Source: Clostridiales bacterium
GTDB lineage: Bacteria; Bacillota; Clostridia; Oscillospirales; Oscillospiraceae
Assembly (NCBI GenBank): GCA_014799505.1
Contig: JAAVHV010000002.1
Location: 62,753-126,752, forward strand
DNA: 64,000 bases
Direction: 5' to 3'
Both the position numbers and the translations under genes were made by a program. Each line of letters begins with the position of its first letter. Position 1 is the first letter of the stretch. The notes under the pieces are model-generated. The model ran no database searches. It worked only from the letters and a program-made list of their open reading frames with translations, and was not told where the DNA came from. Below, one piece after another: positions 19,446 to 28,714 of this stretch.

Positions 19446-20063
19446 TTATGGCCGCTCGATGCGACGAAGAACGGTCGCAGGGTCTGTTGGCGGTAACCCC
19501 TGCGCCACCCGCGCCCCATCCAGTCGTTTTATCGTCGGCAACTTCCACTGTGTCACCATTTCTCCCAGGTAGAACGGCGCGGTTCCCCGCTCCTCGGTCT
19601 CCGGGTAAACCATCTGGCTTATCCCTTCGTTGAGGTCCAGCTCGAACACCTTGTTCAGCATGGTTGGATACTGCAACAGGGCCATCCGCATTTCTTCCAT
19701 CAGGTTCAGCAGCAGCAATCCGCCCTCTTGCTCATCCTTGCAGTAAACGCAGAACACCGACCGTACGACGCAGGTACTCTGCATCTCCCGGCGTATCTGC
19801 ATCCCGGTTCCCTTGTTGACGTTCCCTATTCCGTCCTCTCCCGTCACCACCTGGTGGAGAATGAATGGGGCCTTTTTCTCAAACGACTGCATATCCGGCA
19901 GGCGTGCCAGAAACACGGAAGCGGCGCGCGGCGCGGGTTCTTTCTCGTCCTTGCTTTGGCGCTTCACAGGCAGCAGCATTTCTCCCGTCGCCTTCTCCGT
20001 GAACGCCTTCAGCGCGTACAGTAGCCCCACCTTTGTCTCGTTGTGTAGGTTTACCGCTTGCAT
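19446..20063 (-). CDS. tail terminator/completion-like protein
   Basis: ORF 205 aa in head-tail joining position. Confidence 0.6.
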   Translation of the reverse strand: MQAVNLHNETKVGLLYALKAFTEKATGEMLLPVKRQSKDEKEPAPRAASVFLARLPDMQSFEKKAPFILHQVVTGEDGIGNVNKGTGMQIRREMQSTCVVRSVFCVYCKDEQEGGLLLLNLMEEMRMALLQYPTMLNKVFELDLNEGISQMVYPETEERGTAPFYLGEMVTQWKLPTIKRLDGARVAQGLPPTDPATVLRRIERP

Positions 20064-20090
20064 TTCTCCTCCTTTCTCGCGTCATTGCCG

Positions 20091-20138
20091 ACGTTGGCGT
20101 CAACGACCGCTCGGGCAGTGGGCCGCAGGCCCACTGCC
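20091..20138 (+). repeat. compound hairpin repeat, family I copy 2
   Basis: GTCATT-N14-AACGACCGCTCGGGCAGT-GGGCCGCAGGCCC-ACTGCC; abuts stop codon of the 20138..20827 gene. Confidence 0.7.
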
Positions 20139-20827
20139 TACCTCCAGCCGGTCAGGATTCGGTACACCGCTTTGTCCAGTTCCGTTCCAAACGTCCGATA
20201 GGATTCCTCCGTCAGCTTTTGGGCCACTTCCTGCTTGCCCACCATCTGCGCTACGGAGTTGCCCATTACTTCTGAAATCTCATCACTTTTCTCGCTGGTC
20301 ACTCCTCCGGTGCGCATAAAGATACCGATATGTCCGGACTTCATACGCGCCACAAAGGCGTCCGCGAACGGGAATGGTCTGGTATCTTTGAACTGGTGGC
20401 CGCTGGCCGGGACGCCCTGGTATTGCATCGTCCATGCGCCCTTTACCATGACCGGCTTTTTCCCTGCCGCGATGTCCTGCGTCGGGACCTTTGGGTAGGC
20501 TCCGCCGAAACGGTACAGCGGTATCTTTCGCCCGGAGAAAGTGACTGTTGCCTGCACACCGTTCTGGAAGCTGTAGCGGACCCGCACGTTTTTCTCTGCG
20601 CGGATTCCTTCATCCGTAATGTCGTACTTCTCTCGGATTGCTTGGTTGCTGTCCCGCCGCAGCCTGTCAACTGTCCGGCTCATGGCGGCTTTCGCGGCTT
20701 TGTCCACACCGCCTGGAATACCAGCCAGCAGGGTTTTAGCCCGCTCGATAGCTGCCTGCCCCGCCGCTTCATTGACCGTTACGGTGATGGACCCGGTAAT
20801 TCCGTTGGTTCTCGCTTCTGTGTTCAT
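20138..20827 (-). CDS. minor tail protein Z-like
   Basis: 'AAMSRTVDRLRRDSNQAIREKYDITDEGIRAEKNVRV...FVARMKSGHIGIFMRTGG'. Confidence 0.7.
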   Translation of the reverse strand: MNTEARTNGITGSITVTVNEAAGQAAIERAKTLLAGIPGGVDKAAKAAMSRTVDRLRRDSNQAIREKYDITDEGIRAEKNVRVRYSFQNGVQATVTFSGRKIPLYRFGGAYPKVPTQDIAAGKKPVMVKGAWTMQYQGVPASGHQFKDTRPFPFADAFVARMKSGHIGIFMRTGGVTSEKSDEISEVMGNSVAQMVGKQEVAQKLTEESYRTFGTELDKAVYRILTGWR

Positions 20828-21300
20828 TCGTCCACTTCCTCCAGCTTCACCCGGTACATTCCCATTTCCGTTGTCGATTCCACCACGCGGAACTTGTGGA
20901 AGAACGTGCCACCCTCTTCCTCGTTCATGGAGAGCTGCGACCCTTGTTCCGGTTTGTTTCCGGCCAAGTCCTTTTCCGCGCAGTAAATCGTGATGGATCT
21001 CTTGTACAGCCCTTGTCCAAAATCGTGCTGCATCTGAACCACGGACGACCGTTTGCCCTCCTTCGGCCCGACTTCGATCACGGGGATGTCCTTGTATGTC
21101 ACACCGTCGTAAATGACCGTCCGCACTTCCGCGTGTTCGTCCGTGTTCAAAAAGGCGGCGCTGATGTCCGCCTCCGCGCAGTCCTTGAACGTGGGCCGAC
21201 AGGCCGCCGCAGGTGGCCAAAGCGCTAAACCGTCCGCAGGACGGCCCACGGGGGGCCACTCTTCGTCCCCGCCCATGCCATAGTCAAACAGGACGCTCAT
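20824..21300 (-). CDS. head-tail joining protein, carrying an in-frame small-repeat insertion
   Basis: 'AFLNTDEHAEVRTVIYDGVTYKDIPVI'; residues WPPVGRPADGLALWPPAAACRPT encoded by repeat 21201-21252 and flanks. Confidence 0.65.
   Translation of the reverse strand: MSVLFDYGMGGDEEWPPVGRPADGLALWPPAAACRPTFKDCAEADISAAFLNTDEHAEVRTVIYDGVTYKDIPVIEVGPKEGKRSSVVQMQHDFGQGLYKRSITIYCAEKDLAGNKPEQGSQLSMNEEEGGTFFHKFRVVESTTEMGMYRVKLEEVDE
21201..21252 (+). repeat. small structured repeat, family II copy 1
   Basis: 52 nt; 38/52 identical ungapped (counted by eye) to 32551-32602, with compensatory changes in the second hairpin. Confidence 0.7.
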
Positions 21301-21302
21301 TC

Positions 21303-21848
21303 CTAAAGCTCCGCCTTGACGGCCTTATACAGCTCGGCTTCCGTCGTCCCATGCTTTTCCAGGCGGCGGCGCATGGCCGGGAATCCCCCGGTAGACACAA
21401 TCAGACCCAGCGCGCCCGGATGCTCCTGTATGAACTTCCGCAAGGCGTCAGGGATTCCGCCCTGATAGGTGGTGTACTGGCGGGCAACGCCCTTGACGCT
21501 CGGCCCGCAGTACACACACGGGTTAGGGAGATTGGCGAACATATCCGGCTCCGGCTCTATCGTGATTTCGCCGCTCTCGCTCATTTCCATCTTGACGCCG
21601 GACGCCGCCGCTTCAATTGCTGCGGCGTCCTCCGCGCTGGTCTTTGCGTTGGTGTGTCCTGTCTCCTGACTGGCCTCTTGGGCCTGTCCCGCCGCCTCCG
21701 GCTCCTGGGTGACCTCCTGGGCCTCTTCCGCCGTCTCCGGCTCCTGGGTGGCCTCCTGGGTCTGCTCCACCTTCTCCGCCTCTTTGGCGGCGTCCTTGGT
21801 GTTTTCCCCGGCGTTCTTCGCCTGGTTCGCTTTCTTTGTTCTCGGCAT
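21303..21848 (-). CDS. hypothetical head-associated protein with Lys/Glu/Ala-rich N-terminus
   Basis: Low-complexity N-terminus then conserved-looking 'LPNPCVYCGPSVKGVARQYTTYQGGIPDALRKFI'. Confidence 0.7.
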   Translation of the reverse strand: MPRTKKANQAKNAGENTKDAAKEAEKVEQTQEATQEPETAEEAQEVTQEPEAAGQAQEASQETGHTNAKTSAEDAAAIEAAASGVKMEMSESGEITIEPEPDMFANLPNPCVYCGPSVKGVARQYTTYQGGIPDALRKFIQEHPGALGLIVSTGGFPAMRRRLEKHGTTEAELYKAVKAEL

Positions 21849-21862
21849 TTCCTGTCCCTCCA

Positions 21863-22915
21863 TCAGCACACGGTAGCAACCAGCCAGCTATCCACCTTGT
21901 CGGGGATAGGCAAAGGACGGGCGCACGCCTCCAGCACCTTCCGCTCCGGCTTGTGGCCGATGTAGGCATGGAGCAGCCGCGCAGTCTCGGCGGTGATAAG
22001 CTGCTTCGACGCCTCGTCATAGTAAGAGCAAAGCCCGTAGGCCCGCATGAAATCCACGTCCGGGGAAATCATCACGATCATGTTGTCGGGAATCAGCTTG
22101 CGGAGGGTCGGATGTTCCGGGTCCGTAATCCTGTCCATATAGACTTCCTTGTAGGAGTAGATTTCCAGCCCGGAATCCGTCAGATAGCCGTGGTAGCGGA
22201 CGCCGTTCGGCAGGTCCCGCGCATTGAACTCGCCCGCCTGGTAGCGCCGGTTGTCCAGCTTCTCCAGGATGCCCTTGTTGCTTTTGAGCAGTTTAAGCGC
22301 CGTCCGCCCGCAGATAATCCGGTCCACATTGGCGAATCCGTTTGTGTAGACCTTATCCACCCAATCTTCCAGGTTCCCCGATACATCCGCCCCGCTCTGG
22401 CCCCAGCGCTCATTTCCCGTCAAGACAACCTTGTTTGTAAAGCCAAAGTCGATTTCAGCATCGACGCCCTTGCCGACAACGTGGATTGCCCCGGTTGTCA
22501 ACGCCTGCGCGCACATCCATTCCTCGCGGCGGCTGATCGAATCGTCAAGCCGCTGGTACTCCCGTACAAGCTGCTCCGCTGCGCGCTGCTGCGGCGTCCG
22601 CTCGCTGTAGATGATCTCACCCGGCGCGCGGTTCATATAGCTCTCCGCCGTGGTCACGGTGTCCGGGTTGACCATGGGCGGCGTATAGCTCTTGGTTTCG
22701 TAGCCCTCTTCCCCCAGCGTCTCCGCGCCGATCTTCGGGTGCACGAAAGCCGCCATCTCGCGGTCGCCCTTCACGAGATCAATATCAACCTGCTCCGTCG
22801 GGAACGTCTTGATATTCGTGAAGAACGTGTCCCGCAGGAAGGTATGTACCGGGGGCGCAGACCGCACCACTCCGGCAAGGTATCGGGGCTGGTAAATGTC
22901 AATTTCATTCGGCAT
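21863..22915 (-). CDS. major capsid protein (lambda gpE family)
   Basis: 'FLRDTFFTNIKTFPTEQVDIDLVKGDREMAAFVHPKIGAETLGEEGYETKSYTPP'. Confidence 0.92.
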   Translation of the reverse strand: MPNEIDIYQPRYLAGVVRSAPPVHTFLRDTFFTNIKTFPTEQVDIDLVKGDREMAAFVHPKIGAETLGEEGYETKSYTPPMVNPDTVTTAESYMNRAPGEIIYSERTPQQRAAEQLVREYQRLDDSISRREEWMCAQALTTGAIHVVGKGVDAEIDFGFTNKVVLTGNERWGQSGADVSGNLEDWVDKVYTNGFANVDRIICGRTALKLLKSNKGILEKLDNRRYQAGEFNARDLPNGVRYHGYLTDSGLEIYSYKEVYMDRITDPEHPTLRKLIPDNMIVMISPDVDFMRAYGLCSYYDEASKQLITAETARLLHAYIGHKPERKVLEACARPLPIPDKVDSWLVATVC

Positions 22916-22929
22916 GATTTTTTCCTCCC

Positions 22930-23259
22930 TTATTTCAAGAAAATTCCGATGTTCCGCAGGGGGACTTCCACATCAGCGGCGGTCGCGCCCTCCGGCAGCG
23001 CCAGGCTGTCCGCGAAATATTCTCCGCTCAAGTACACCGGCCCTTCCTCGCCCGCGTTGATGCTGTCCGGCGTAACGCCATACAGGCCCGTCGCCGCAGC
23101 GGTGACAAGCTCCAGCTTGCCGTCGCTGTTCAGCACCACAGGCGCATGAGCGGGGATGTCCACCGCCGCCACCTTCACGGCCTTTGCAACATGGCCGACG
23201 CCCGCTTCAAAGTGCGTAGGGTCGTAGCGGTATGCCTTTACCGAAAGGTCCATTCCCAT
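22930..23259 (-). CDS. head decoration protein (lambda gpD family)
   Basis: Position and 'APVVLNSDGKLELV...GLYGVTPDSINAGEEGPVYLSGEYFADSLALP'. Confidence 0.82.
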   Translation of the reverse strand: MGMDLSVKAYRYDPTHFEAGVGHVAKAVKVAAVDIPAHAPVVLNSDGKLELVTAAATGLYGVTPDSINAGEEGPVYLSGEYFADSLALPEGATAADVEVPLRNIGIFLK

Positions 23260-23273
23260 TTCCTTTTCCTCCC

Positions 23274-23663
23274 TTACTGATTCTTACATACTGCCTGGAT
23301 TGCGGCCATGAACTCGTCGCCGCTGCCCTGCCCGCTGGCCGCTGCATTGCCAACCGCGTTGACGCCGCTGGCCTGCACGTCCTGCTGTACCTGCGCCAGA
23401 TAGGTTGCGCCCTGGGTCTTGGCGTTCTTCACCATATCCTTTGCGAAATCCTCCGCGCTCACGGGCTTTGTGAACTTGGCTTCCGCCGCCAGTGCCTCGC
23501 TGCCGGGCAGAGCCATTTCCTCGATATTCTGGATGCGCGCCCGCTCGGCGTTGGTCGCGGCCTCCGCCGCTGCCTTTGCCGCAGCTTGCTCGATTTGGTC
23601 AACCAATGCGGGATAGGCTTTCCGCAGGTCGTCCACGGTCTTGATGCTGTCTTTCGGGTCCAT
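23274..23663 (-). CDS. nested in-frame scaffold protein (Nu3-like)
   Basis: Internal in-frame ATG (23661-23663) preceded by AGGAGG (complement of CCTCCT 23672-23677) at 8-nt spacing; 129 aa Ala/Glu-rich. Confidence 0.7.
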   Translation of the reverse strand: MDPKDSIKTVDDLRKAYPALVDQIEQAAAKAAAEAATNAERARIQNIEEMALPGSEALAAEAKFTKPVSAEDFAKDMVKNAKTQGATYLAQVQQDVQASGVNAVGNAAASGQGSGDEFMAAIQAVCKNQ

Positions 23664-24398
23664 GTCCTGTACCTCCTGTTGTTCTCCCGGCTGTCCCGCC
23701 GGTTTTTTATTTGCAGACTGTCCGGCGGCGTTCCCCGCCAGGCTGTCTTGCACGAATTTAGGTACCTCCGCAAATGGGAGGTTCGTGTTGATGCTGTTGA
23801 CAAAGAGGATGCCGTTGCGGTTCTCCACAACTGCGTCCTCTTCGTTATTGGTCAGCTCGTCAACAAAGCCGTTTTCCAGGGCTTGCGCCCCTGTCCACCA
23901 CGACGTAGCGTCCATCCACCCGGCCACCTCGTCCTTCTTCCGGCCCGTTTTCTTTGCGTATAGGGTGACGATGTTTTCCCGGATAGTGTTAAGAGCTTCG
24001 ATATACTGTTGCAGCGTTACTGCGTCCGCATATCCAAACAGCCCCATCTTGACCGGGTGAATCATGTAGGTACTGTCGCTGGCTGCGATGACTTTGTTGC
24101 AGTGACAGGGGATGATCGTCGCCGCCGAGGCGCACACGCCGCCAATGATGGCCGTCACGTATGCCGAATGCTGTTCCAGCAGATTCCCGATTTCCACTGC
24201 CGCGAACGGGTCCCCGCCGCCGCTGTTGATACGTACAGTGATTTCGCTGACGTTCCCTAAGGCGTTCAGCTCTTCGGCAAACTCCTTTGGCGTCACTTCA
24301 TCCCCATACCAGCTTTTTTCCCCCGCAATATCACCGTACAAAAGCAGCTCCGCGCTTCCCCCGGCCATGTTGCGGAATTGCCAGAATTTCTTAGGCAT
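23274..24398 (-). CDS. head maturation protease (ClpP/S49-like, lambda C-like) with C-terminal scaffold region
   Basis: 'ITVRINSGGGDPFAAVEIGNLL...IGGVCASAATIIPCH...DSTYMIHPVKMGLFGYA'. Confidence 0.9.
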   Translation of the reverse strand: MPKKFWQFRNMAGGSAELLLYGDIAGEKSWYGDEVTPKEFAEELNALGNVSEITVRINSGGGDPFAAVEIGNLLEQHSAYVTAIIGGVCASAATIIPCHCNKVIAASDSTYMIHPVKMGLFGYADAVTLQQYIEALNTIRENIVTLYAKKTGRKKDEVAGWMDATSWWTGAQALENGFVDELTNNEEDAVVENRNGILFVNSINTNLPFAEVPKFVQDSLAGNAAGQSANKKPAGQPGEQQEVQDMDPKDSIKTVDDLRKAYPALVDQIEQAAAKAAAEAATNAERARIQNIEEMALPGSEALAAEAKFTKPVSAEDFAKDMVKNAKTQGATYLAQVQQDVQASGVNAVGNAAASGQGSGDEFMAAIQAVCKNQ

Positions 24399-25998
24399 TG
24401 TCTCCTCCTCCTTCGCCTTGTTCCGCCCCGCTTGGCGGGTTTGCAATCTTGTCCACTTCACGTTTCCGCGCGGCCTCTATGGCCCGCTTGCGAATGTTCC
24501 GGTTGTAGTCCCCGCCAGTGAGCTGGGCCGTCTCTTCCTCCGCCGTGGAGAAACCGGCGTCCACACGCTTTATAGCGGCCTCTACTTCCTGGGACGGATT
24601 CAGCGCCGTCCGGCTCGGCCCGTTCCACTTGCAATCCGTGTACGCCTTACGGATGGCCGGGTCGCTGAAAAATCCCGGTGCATGGATGCGTCCCCGTGCC
24701 ACCGCTTCGGCAAGCCACGCTTCATAGACCGGCTTGCAAAAGTCGGCGGAAAACCAATCGCGCATCATTCCGCAGGTCCGCCAAAACTCGTTGAGGGAAC
24801 CCCGCGAGCTGCTGAAATTCTGCGTAAACTGCTTTTCCACTACCTCCGGCGGGATTTCCAGCGCCGCGCTGATTTCCTTGACCATGGCGTTGAAGAAGGC
24901 GTCATAGCCGCTATTCGGGTGTTCCGGCTTCGCAAACTCTACCGTCTCACCCGGATTCAGCGCCACGATTGCGCCGTTGCCCAGCTCGATAGTTCCCTGG
25001 TCCTGTGCGTCAATGAGCTGTTCCGGCGGCAGCGCCTCGCCTATGGGTTTCCCGTTCTGCACGGTGGCAGACTGGATAAACACCGTGAACATGGCGGATA
25101 TGACCGCCGCCGTGATCTCCGCTTCGGTATACCGCCCCAACTGTTTCAGCGCCTCCAGGACCGGCGCCAGAATGGGGACGCCCCGTCTCTGGCCAGGACG
25201 CTCCCGGTTCATTACGTGGAGGACGTTCGGCCTGCCGCTGCTCCCGTAGGCTTCCACCCGCACCCAGTTCAGCGCGCCCGCCTGATTGGAGAGACTGGAC
25301 AGCGGATGCTGGTTGCATATCCAGTAGGCAATTACCACGCCGTCCGCGTCCGTCTCAACGCCCTGCACAATGCTGTGTACTTTGTAGCCCTTGACCTCGC
25401 ACGGCATCAGCCTGTCATAGCCGTCCGGGGAACACACCCGGTCCGCTTCAATGACGCGCACCCGCAGGCTGTACGGCTGTCCCGCCTGCTCCTTCATGGG
25501 TAGCAGCGCAAAGGCGTCCCCGCTCATCAGGTAGCTTAAAAAGGCGAGCTGCTGGAGACCGTAAAAATCATCACATCGATCTGCGTCACAGGTCTTTTCG
25601 TCCGCCCAAAGAGAAAATTCCCGAAGGATACCCGCTTGCAGTGCTTCCGCCTGCTCATCGGTCAGTTTCAAATACTCTGCGTCGATCTGCGGCGACGGCA
25701 TAAGTCCGCCCGCCACCACATTCGTCCGCAGCGTTTTGAGAGAAGCCGTCGCTATCGGCACTCCCATATAGGCATCGCGGGACCGTTGGCGCAGTACGTC
25801 AAGGTTGTCCTCAATGTCCTCTTTTGGGCTTCCGCCGTGGTACATCCACCCGCGCATACTCTTCTTGGTCAGGTTTGCGCCGTAGTTTCCGTAACCGCTG
25901 TTGACAAACTCCAGCGCCGTCCTTGCGGCAGCTCTCCTCACCGCCCGCTCAGGGGACACGGCCGCAATGCACCTATCCAGAAAATTTTGCTTTGCCAT
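24391..25998 (-). CDS. phage portal protein (lambda family)
   Basis: 'ARTALEFVNSGYGNYGANLTKKSMRGWMYHGGSPKEDIEDNLDVLRQRSRDAYMGVPIATASLKTLRTNVVG'-type N-terminus. Confidence 0.92.
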   Translation of the reverse strand: MAKQNFLDRCIAAVSPERAVRRAAARTALEFVNSGYGNYGANLTKKSMRGWMYHGGSPKEDIEDNLDVLRQRSRDAYMGVPIATASLKTLRTNVVAGGLMPSPQIDAEYLKLTDEQAEALQAGILREFSLWADEKTCDADRCDDFYGLQQLAFLSYLMSGDAFALLPMKEQAGQPYSLRVRVIEADRVCSPDGYDRLMPCEVKGYKVHSIVQGVETDADGVVIAYWICNQHPLSSLSNQAGALNWVRVEAYGSSGRPNVLHVMNRERPGQRRGVPILAPVLEALKQLGRYTEAEITAAVISAMFTVFIQSATVQNGKPIGEALPPEQLIDAQDQGTIELGNGAIVALNPGETVEFAKPEHPNSGYDAFFNAMVKEISAALEIPPEVVEKQFTQNFSSSRGSLNEFWRTCGMMRDWFSADFCKPVYEAWLAEAVARGRIHAPGFFSDPAIRKAYTDCKWNGPSRTALNPSQEVEAAIKRVDAGFSTAEEETAQLTGGDYNRNIRKRAIEAARKREVDKIANPPSGAEQGEGGGDNA

Positions 25999-26009
25999 GC
26001 CTGCCCTCC

Positions 26010-26246
26010 CTACACGTCACGGATAACGGCGCGGAATACCCGGTTTCTCCCGCCGTTCTGTTCCTCCGCCGCCGCTGCGGCAAGTTTCCCCTCCCAAAAC
26101 TCGATTTGCCTCCGCACGTCGTACAGGTCTGCCCGCGTCAGGCTTCGGTCGTCGATCTGGTATCTCTGCCCGGTTGTGATAGCCGCCTCTGCATCAAGCC
26201 ACATTCCGAGCCTCTTCTTGCAAAACTCTATCGAGTAGATAGCCAT
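26010..26246 (-). CDS. gpW-like head-tail joining protein
   Basis: 78 aa, 'RYQIDDRSLTRADLYDVRRQIEFWEGKLA' between TerL and portal. Confidence 0.75.
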   Translation of the reverse strand: MAIYSIEFCKKRLGMWLDAEAAITTGQRYQIDDRSLTRADLYDVRRQIEFWEGKLAAAAAEEQNGGRNRVFRAVIRDV

Positions 26247-28106
26247 TTAGATTCCTCCGTTCAGTTTCCGGCGTCCCGTCCGGCGCTGGACCACGGCCCC
26301 CGGCTCCGGCTTCTGAAGCACCGGGTTGTAGATTTCCAGCGCGGCGGTCGCATAATTGCGCAGGTCCAGCGGCTCGTTTCGCTTGTAGTTCTTGTCCCGA
26401 AGATCCCACGCAACGATCATTTTTCCCTTGCGGAACCTGGTAATTTTCATTTCCGAGGTCAGGCCCTTAAAGTACGTTTCATCGTACCCTGCTTCTGGAT
26501 TTAGCGGAAAATGGCAGTAGTTCGGCCCGCTCGTGATTGACGCGTCGCGCACCGTGTGCTGTAGCCGCTGGTACAGGATGTCCTTACCCTCGTCAACGCC
26601 GATGGTGAACAACGGCGTTTTGACACGGTTATCTGTAGTCGGGTTTTTGAAGTACGGAACTCCTTGCCCACCCTTGCCCTTGATGGCGAATATGTGCCGG
26701 TCAAACTTGTCCACCGTGAACCTATAGACCTGCACGGAGCGGTAGCCGCTGTCGATACAGCAGGCGGCAATTTGCAGGGCTGTCCCGTCCTTCTTGTGGA
26801 AGGATACTTGCAGAAAAGCGTCCAGGTCTGCCCAAACCTTTTCTTCCTTCGTGTCTCCGTATATCTTCTGATAGCGGATGCCCCAGCTCTCCTTGCCGAC
26901 GCCCCAGCCCACAACCTCCACCTCGAAACGGTCCTTCTGAACGTCCACAGCGGCGGTCAGCACCAGTACGCCGTCCGGCACTTCCGCGTCGTACAGCTCC
27001 CGGCGGTTTATCAGCTTGTTTCCGTCGATGCACTCTCCCGGCTCTTCCCACGTCTCGCCAAGTTCGGTGTTGGTCCACGTTTTCATTTCCTCGATGTTGC
27101 CAAGCGCCAACTGCTCGCTTGCGGAAATGAATTTGTCCACCACGTCTTTCCAGCCGCAGAAATTGGAGGCCAGTGTATTCAAGTGGAAGCCCCGCGTCTC
27201 TGCCGTCGGATTCTCCGCCCGGAAGCGCCCCAGCTTCCCTTGTTCCTTCCAGGCGTATTCTCCGAACCGCTCCCCGCACCGCTCGCATTTGTAGAGGATT
27301 GGCTTAGACGGGTCTGTGCGGTAGTCCTCAAAATCCAGACTGCTCCACGCCAGCGGTTGGTAATGGCCGCACCCAGGGCAGGGAACAGTCCACTCTTCCC
27401 GCGTGCTTTCCAGAAACTCCTTTTCGATCTTGCTGTGTCCCTTGATGGTCGGAGTGGAGACGATCACGGTTTTCTTATCCCAAAACACGGTCTGCCGCTT
27501 CTGCGCCAGCAGAAGGGGATCACCTTCTGTCCCGGCGCTCTCCGGGTAGCCGTCTACCTCGTCCGCCAGTAGCACCTTAATAGGCCGCATACGCAGGCCC
27601 ACGGGGCTGTTGGCACCCACGATGGTTATATGCCCGCCCGGAAAATTCTTCTTCAAGATGGTGTTGCCGCTGTACCGGCTCTTCGTATCCACCAGCCCGC
27701 GCAATACCGGCGTGTCCCGTATCATGGGCGCAAGGTTGTCTTTTGATAGGGTCTGCGCCATATCAAGCGTAGGCTCCATTGCCATGACGGGGCAGGGATA
27801 GTAGTGCATATAGTAGCCAAGTACGTTCATCAGCATAGCGGTCTTTCCGATCTGCGCGGCGCTCATAATGACCACCTTGCGGATATGCGGATTGCCGATG
27901 GCGTCCATGATTTCCCGCTGGTACGGCGCGTTGTCCGTATGCCAGCGCGCCGTGCCGTTGTTGGTTTCCGCCGACAGCACCCGGTATTTGTCCGCCCACT
28001 GGGATAACGTCAGCGCCGGAGGCGGGCGCAGGTGTGCAATACACCGGGCGAACATTTCTTCTGACTGCGGCGCAAGCTCAACGACCCATAACTTTTTCTC
28101 GTCCAT
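26247..28106 (-). CDS. terminase large subunit, lambda gpA family
   Basis: 'LSQWADKYRVLSAETNNGTARWHTDNAPYQREIMDAIGNPHIRKVVIMSAAQIGKTAML'. Confidence 0.93.
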   Translation of the reverse strand: MDEKKLWVVELAPQSEEMFARCIAHLRPPPALTLSQWADKYRVLSAETNNGTARWHTDNAPYQREIMDAIGNPHIRKVVIMSAAQIGKTAMLMNVLGYYMHYYPCPVMAMEPTLDMAQTLSKDNLAPMIRDTPVLRGLVDTKSRYSGNTILKKNFPGGHITIVGANSPVGLRMRPIKVLLADEVDGYPESAGTEGDPLLLAQKRQTVFWDKKTVIVSTPTIKGHSKIEKEFLESTREEWTVPCPGCGHYQPLAWSSLDFEDYRTDPSKPILYKCERCGERFGEYAWKEQGKLGRFRAENPTAETRGFHLNTLASNFCGWKDVVDKFISASEQLALGNIEEMKTWTNTELGETWEEPGECIDGNKLINRRELYDAEVPDGVLVLTAAVDVQKDRFEVEVVGWGVGKESWGIRYQKIYGDTKEEKVWADLDAFLQVSFHKKDGTALQIAACCIDSGYRSVQVYRFTVDKFDRHIFAIKGKGGQGVPYFKNPTTDNRVKTPLFTIGVDEGKDILYQRLQHTVRDASITSGPNYCHFPLNPEAGYDETYFKGLTSEMKITRFRKGKMIVAWDLRDKNYKRNEPLDLRNYATAALEIYNPVLQKPEPGAVVQRRTGRRKLNGGI

Positions 28107-28219
28107 CCGGTTTTCCCTGCTCCGTCCTCTTCTGCCCGGTTGGCAGTTTCCCCTTTACACACGCCGGGAGCGGGCAGTAGATCAGCTCCTCGCTGATTCT
28201 CTCCGCCCATATACACCCC

Positions 28220-28714
28220 TTACACGGGTTCGTTGTCCTCTTCTTCATCCTCGCCGCTCCTTATCGCAAATGCCACATTGAAGTGAGATAGTTCCTCCAG
28301 CGCTTCGTCTATAGCCGCTTTGAGCTTGTCGTGTATGCCCGCCTGGTTGCCGCCCATCTGTGCCAGCTCCCCGGACAACTTCGCGGGCAGGCCGGAGAAG
28401 CGCCCGCGCATATTCAGGCATAATGCGGCCAGTCCCTTTTCGATGTCCTCCGTTCTGTGGAGGTTTCCCCGGCGCTCTTCATTTTCCATGTCCGCCGCTT
28501 CGCGCTTTGCCCTCGTGAGCATGGCCCGCTCGTCGTTCAGATTGGTGTTCCCGTTTCCCTTGCGCAGATAGGAGATATACCGCACCACGCACGATTGCAG
28601 ATCGTAAAGCCCCGGCGCTTTCTCGACAAGCACGCCCTCGTCCCGCAACTGCCGGACCCGGCGCGGAGTAACGGCCAGCCAATCGGCCACTACGTTACTT
28701 GCATACAGCTTCAC
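28220..28714 (-). CDS. terminase small subunit, Nu1-like
   Basis: N-terminal wHTH 'ASNVVADWLAVTPRRVRQLRDEGVLVEKAPGLYDL'; GTGA coupling to the upstream gene. Confidence 0.75.
   Translation of the reverse strand: MKLYASNVVADWLAVTPRRVRQLRDEGVLVEKAPGLYDLQSCVVRYISYLRKGNGNTNLNDERAMLTRAKREAADMENEERRGNLHRTEDIEKGLAALCLNMRGRFSGLPAKLSGELAQMGGNQAGIHDKLKAAIDEALEELSHFNVAFAIRSGEDEEEDNEPV

Noticed and set aside
1001-28000. Many long ORFs on the plus strand (e.g. 2581..3744, 5504..6757, 17641..19152)
   Set aside because: They are antisense to well-supported structural genes in GC-rich DNA, with Pro/Arg/His-rich unfamiliar translations and no RBS logic.
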